A stretch of 64,000 bases of DNA from Sphingomonas sp. (GTDB lineage: Bacteria > Pseudomonadota > Alphaproteobacteria > Sphingomonadales > Sphingomonadaceae), in contig NZ_JAIERS010000015.1 in assembly GCF_019746665.1 (NCBI RefSeq), positions 34,165 through 98,164 on the forward strand, in the 5' to 3' direction. Within the stretch, counting starts at the first letter, position 1. The number at the start of each line of letters is the position of its first letter. The notes beneath the pieces were generated by a model. It had not been told where the DNA came from. It searched no databases and was given only the letters and a program-made list of their open reading frames with translations. Below are positions 61,188 through 64,000 of this stretch, piece by piece. The position numbers and the translations under genes are program-made.

Positions 61188-64000
61188 CTATACCCAGCTG
61201 ATCCGCTCGATCCCGTCGAAATTGACCGTGTGGCCGTCTGCGAAGTGGATCGTGCCTGATGCATCATTCCCCGTCTCGAACGTGCCCGTTGCCGTGTGGG
61301 CCGCAAGCTGGGTGCCGTCGCCGAGCTCGACATACCAACCGGTGGGGGCGGTGGGCGCGCCGACGTCGTGTAGTTCGATCGTATCGATCCAGCCGCCGCC
61401 GGTGCCACCGCTCACCACGTCAGAACCGTCCGCCAGGCCAAGCACGATCACGTCATGGCCAGGGCCGCCGCTGAGATTGTCAGCACTCGGCCCGCCGACG
61501 AGCACGTCATTGCCCTCGCCGCCGGAGATGGTTTCGCTGCTGCTGTTACCCACCATGTAATCTCCCGAAATTGTTCCCGACAAAGACGGACTGGAACCGT
61601 TGTTCACCACCAGGTTGAAGGTTCCGTCCGCGAACTTTACTTGCTCAATGTTAACAAGAATATCAGTGCCGTCGCGGTCCGCGACCCGATCGGTCACGAC
61701 CACCTGGCCATCGGCATTCAGGCGGAAGTCGTAATCGGCGCGGTTGCCGGTGAACACGGCGATGTCGGTTCCGGCGCCGCCATCCAGCAGATCATTGCCG
61801 CCATTGCCGCGCAGCGTATCGTCGCCTTCATAACCAAGCAGATTATTCTCTTCGCGGTCTCCGATCAGCGTGTCGGCCGCCGTCGTGCCGGCATAGGTGG
61901 CCATCTCGTTGTTCACGCCGATGGTGATGCGTTCGTCGTGCGTCAGCCCGGCGGCATCGGTGACGCGGACGGTGATCGCGAGGCTGGTCGTGCTTTCATA
62001 ATCGATGACCGCACCATTCGCGACCGTGATCCGACCGGTCGTCGCATCGATCGCGAAGCGCCCGCCCGCATCGTCGAGCAACGCGTAGGTCAGGCTGTCG
62101 CCGGCATTGGCGTCGATCCCGGTAAGGGTGCCGACAACCGTACCCCCCGTCGCATTCTCGTTGATCGAGAGCTCGGGTGCGGCGGCGACCAGCGACACAT
62201 TGTCCAGCCGGGTCGCCGCCCAGTTGCCGTCGGTGCCGATCTCGCGGAACTCGAGGACATTGGCGCCCGCGGCGGCGGTGAGGTTTAGTTGCTCGTGCGT
62301 CCAGGTGCTGAACTGGCCGGTCGAGTCATAGGTACCAACCACCACACCGTTCCAGATGACTTGGACGATGGTGTTGCCTTGGTTAACATGCCCGCTGCGA
62401 TCGAAGCTGAGCGTGTAGGTGTCGCCCGCCTTAAGCCCGTCGATGGATTGGCGGATCGTGCCATTGGTTGTAGAAGAAGCCAGCTCAACTTGATACTTGC
62501 CGTCGGTAGTCGTCCAATATCCCAGGCCGCCACTGTAGTTGTTGGCGACAATGTCGATCGTGCCGGCCGTGGTTTGCCAGCCGGTCGCCTTGGGCGTGAT
62601 GTAGGCGTAATTGTCGCCATACCAGATGATCCCGCCGCTGAAATTCTCGAAACTACCGTTGACGATGTGGTTCAGCGGGGTCGATGCCTGAATGGTGAAG
62701 CCGGTGGGCGCGACATTGTCCGGGTTCGCCGCCGCAAGCGTCGAGAAAGTGCCGTTGGCGAAGCGCAGCTGCTCGACATTGACGACGATATCGGTCCCGT
62801 CGCGACCGTTCACCAAATCGGCGACCGTCACCCGCCCCTGCGCGTCCCGGGTGATCAGATACTGGCTGCGGTCGCCCGAGAAGACGGCAATATCGTTGCC
62901 GGCGCCACCGTTGATGAAGTCATTGCCCATCCCGCCGCGCAAGATGTCGTTCCCGTCATACCCCAGGAGCATGTCTTCCTCGGCGGTGCCGGTCAGCGTG
63001 TCGGCCCCGGCGGTTCCGGCCAATGTCGTCGCCTCATTGTTCACGGCGATCGCGATCGTTTGATCGAAGCTTTGGCCCGCGGAGTCGGTAACGCGGGCCG
63101 TGATCGACAGATTGGGCGTGCTCTCGAAATCGATTGTCGCACCTGGCGCCACGGTGATCCGGCCGGTGGCGGGGTCGATGACGAAACGCCCGCCAGCATC
63201 GTCGAGCAGCGCATAGGTGAAAGTTTCGCCGGCATCGGCATCGCGACCGCCAAGCGTTGCGACCAGCGTGCCCGCTGCCGCATTCTCGTTGATCGACAAT
63301 TCGGGGGTCCGGCTGACGAGGCTCACATTATCAAGGCGGGTCGCCGCCCAATTACCGTCGGCACCGATTTCGCGAAATTCGAGCACATTGTCGCCGGCGG
63401 CGGCGGTCAGGTTTAGCTGCTCATGGGTCCAGCTGCTGAACTGTCCGGTCGAGTCATAGGTGCCGACGACCTGGCCGTTCCAGACGACCTCGACAATCGT
63501 GGTGCCCTGGCCGACCTGCCCCGCGCGGTCGAAGCTCAGGGAGTAAGTTTCGCCCGCGCGCAAGCCGCTGATCGTCTGGCGGATAGTGCCGTTGCTCGTG
63601 GCGCTGGCCAGCTCGAGTTGATACCTGCCGTCACTGCCGCGCCAAGTGCCTTCCGGCGAAACATAGCCATCGGCGACGATGTCGATCGAGCCCGAGGTCG
63701 TTTCCCAGCCGGTCGCGACCGGGTTGAAATAGCCGCCATTGGCGATGCCCGAGACCGTGCCTTCGGTGAAATGTTCGAAGCTGCCGTTGGCAATATGGTT
63801 GAGCGGGGTCGCCGCTTGAATGAAGAAGCCGGTGGGCGCCTCATTCTGGTTGGTGACCGCGATGGTCACCGGCCTGCTGCTGGCGATGCTCCCGTCGCTG
63901 GCGTGAACGATGATGCTGTAGATGTTGTCGCCATCGCGGTCGCGCGGGGTCTCGTAGTCGGGGGCGGCCTTGAACCGCACCTCGCCGGTCGCGGGGTCGA
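61188..64000 (-). CDS. RTX/cadherin-like repeat protein, C-terminal part
   Basis: The frame runs off the right edge, so only the last 937 residues are visible. They contain cadherin-like modules (IDPATGEVRF; FVIDPATGRITVAPGATIDFE), two copies of a lectin-like module that starts PTGFFIQAATPLNHIANGSF or PTGFTIQASTPLNHIVNGSF, and RTX-type calcium-binding nonapeptides (LLGYDGNDILRGGMGND; GGEGNDVLVGG). The unit lectin-cadherin-RTX occurs twice with about 1.13 kb period at DNA level. The tail ends without a helix and looks like a type I secretion signal. Adhesin or matrix protein is the likely role. Confidence 0.85.
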   Translation of the reverse strand, partial: DPATGEVRFKAAPDYETPRDRDGDNIYSIIVHASDGSIASSRPVTIAVTNQNEAPTGFFIQAATPLNHIANGSFEHFTEGTVSGIANGGYFNPVATGWETTSGSIDIVADGYVSPEGTWRGSDGRYQLELASATSNGTIRQTISGLRAGETYSLSFDRAGQVGQGTTIVEVVWNGQVVGTYDSTGQFSSWTHEQLNLTAAAGDNVLEFREIGADGNWAATRLDNVSLVSRTPELSINENAAAGTLVATLGGRDADAGETFTYALLDDAGGRFVIDPATGRITVAPGATIDFESTPNLSITARVTDSAGQSFDQTIAIAVNNEATTLAGTAGADTLTGTAEEDMLLGYDGNDILRGGMGNDFINGGAGNDIAVFSGDRSQYLITRDAQGRVTVADLVNGRDGTDIVVNVEQLRFANGTFSTLAAANPDNVAPTGFTIQASTPLNHIVNGSFENFSGGIIWYGDNYAYITPKATGWQTTAGTIDIVANNYSGGLGYWTTTDGKYQVELASSTTNGTIRQSIDGLKAGDTYTLSFDRSGHVNQGNTIVQVIWNGVVVGTYDSTGQFSTWTHEQLNLTAAAGANVLEFREIGTDGNWAATRLDNVSLVAAAPELSINENATGGTVVGTLTGIDANAGDSLTYALLDDAGGRFAIDATTGRITVANGAVIDYESTTSLAITVRVTDAAGLTHDERITIGVNNEMATYAGTTAADTLIGDREENNLLGYEGDDTLRGNGGNDLLDGGAGTDIAVFTGNRADYDFRLNADGQVVVTDRVADRDGTDILVNIEQVKFADGTFNLVVNNGSSPSLSGTISGDYMVGNSSSETISGGEGNDVLVGGPSADNLSGGPGHDVIVLGLADGSDVVSGGTGGGWIDTIELHDVGAPTAPTGWYVELGDGTQLAAHTATGTFETGNDASGTIHFADGHTVNFDGIERISWV

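Noticed and set aside
61188..64000. CRISPR-like repeats in the right end
   Set aside because: The repeats are coding, about 1.1 kb long and in frame. They belong to an RTX/cadherin-like protein.

Overview
The window is very GC-rich chromosomal DNA from an alphaproteobacterium. It is most likely a sphingomonad (Sphingomonas or a near relative). The evidence is the gene content and order: an ispH-thrB-rnhA block, a split glycine cleavage system behind a tandem glycine riboswitch, a Tad pilus locus of the cpa type, and a TldD/PmbA-MoxR-DUF58-BatA cluster. Short palindromic intergenic repeats, frequent GTG/TTG starts and 4-base ATGA/GTGA gene overlaps fit this too. Both ends cut through genes: a PepSY-type membrane protein on the left and a large RTX/cadherin-like protein on the right.

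Layout. 0-2.5 kb: end of the PepSY protein, an APC-family permease and a membrane-anchored protein with a helix-hairpin-helix-like tail. 2.5-9.75 kb (minus strand): a Tad/Flp pilus operon cpaA-cpaB-cpaC-cpaD-cpaE-tadB-tadC. It lacks the secretion ATPase gene cpaF at the position where it is normally found; the two Flp pilin genes lie about 31 kb away at 40.9-41.4 kb. 9.8-13.3 kb: an alpha/beta hydrolase coupled to an FAD oxidoreductase, a YegP-like small protein and a J-domain protein. 13.4-17.4 kb (minus): a stator-like membrane pair (ZorAB/MotAB-like architecture), then rnhA, thrB and ispH. 17.5-23 kb: a lipoprotein, then the tandem glycine riboswitch and gcvT-gcvH-gcvPA-gcvPB. 23-30.7 kb (minus): a patatin-like protein, tRNA-Thr, a run of overlapping genes (RNase H-fold protein, YjbR, serine hydrolase, rarA) and a glycosyltransferase.

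30.7-35.2 kb: radA, cvpA, an IscU/NifU-like scaffold, a CPA2 antiporter and a DUF423 protein, mostly overlapping. 35.2-37 kb (minus): a DUF2256 protein, aroB and aroK. 37.1-40.9 kb: a 43-aa membrane peptide, a large exported protein of unknown function, xerD and accA, closed by a terminator shared with the pilin gene opposite. 41.6-45.7 kb: mutT, an HXXEE membrane protein, a methyltransferase, comF, grxC, a nitrilase-family hydrolase and a DUF1178 protein, ending at tRNA-Arg(CCT). 45.8-50.3 kb looks like an accessory stretch: a gene-poor segment, a NatAB-type ABC exporter, an AT-richer gap and an orphan gene.

50.3-60.9 kb (plus): a tight cluster of eight genes. It begins with a TldD-like metalloprotease carrying a Tat signal and its PmbA/TldE-like partner with no signal. 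A DUF4159 protein, MoxR, DUF58, a BatA-like protein and two large membrane proteins follow. 61.2-64 kb (minus): the C-terminal part of a repeat-built RTX/cadherin-like surface or secreted protein.

The most interesting points are the missing cpaF with a 9-codon reading frame in its place, the stator-like pair, and the Tat-signalled TldD with an unsignalled partner. No IS element, prophage or CRISPR array was recognised. Functions were assigned from protein motifs by eye; no database search was run.
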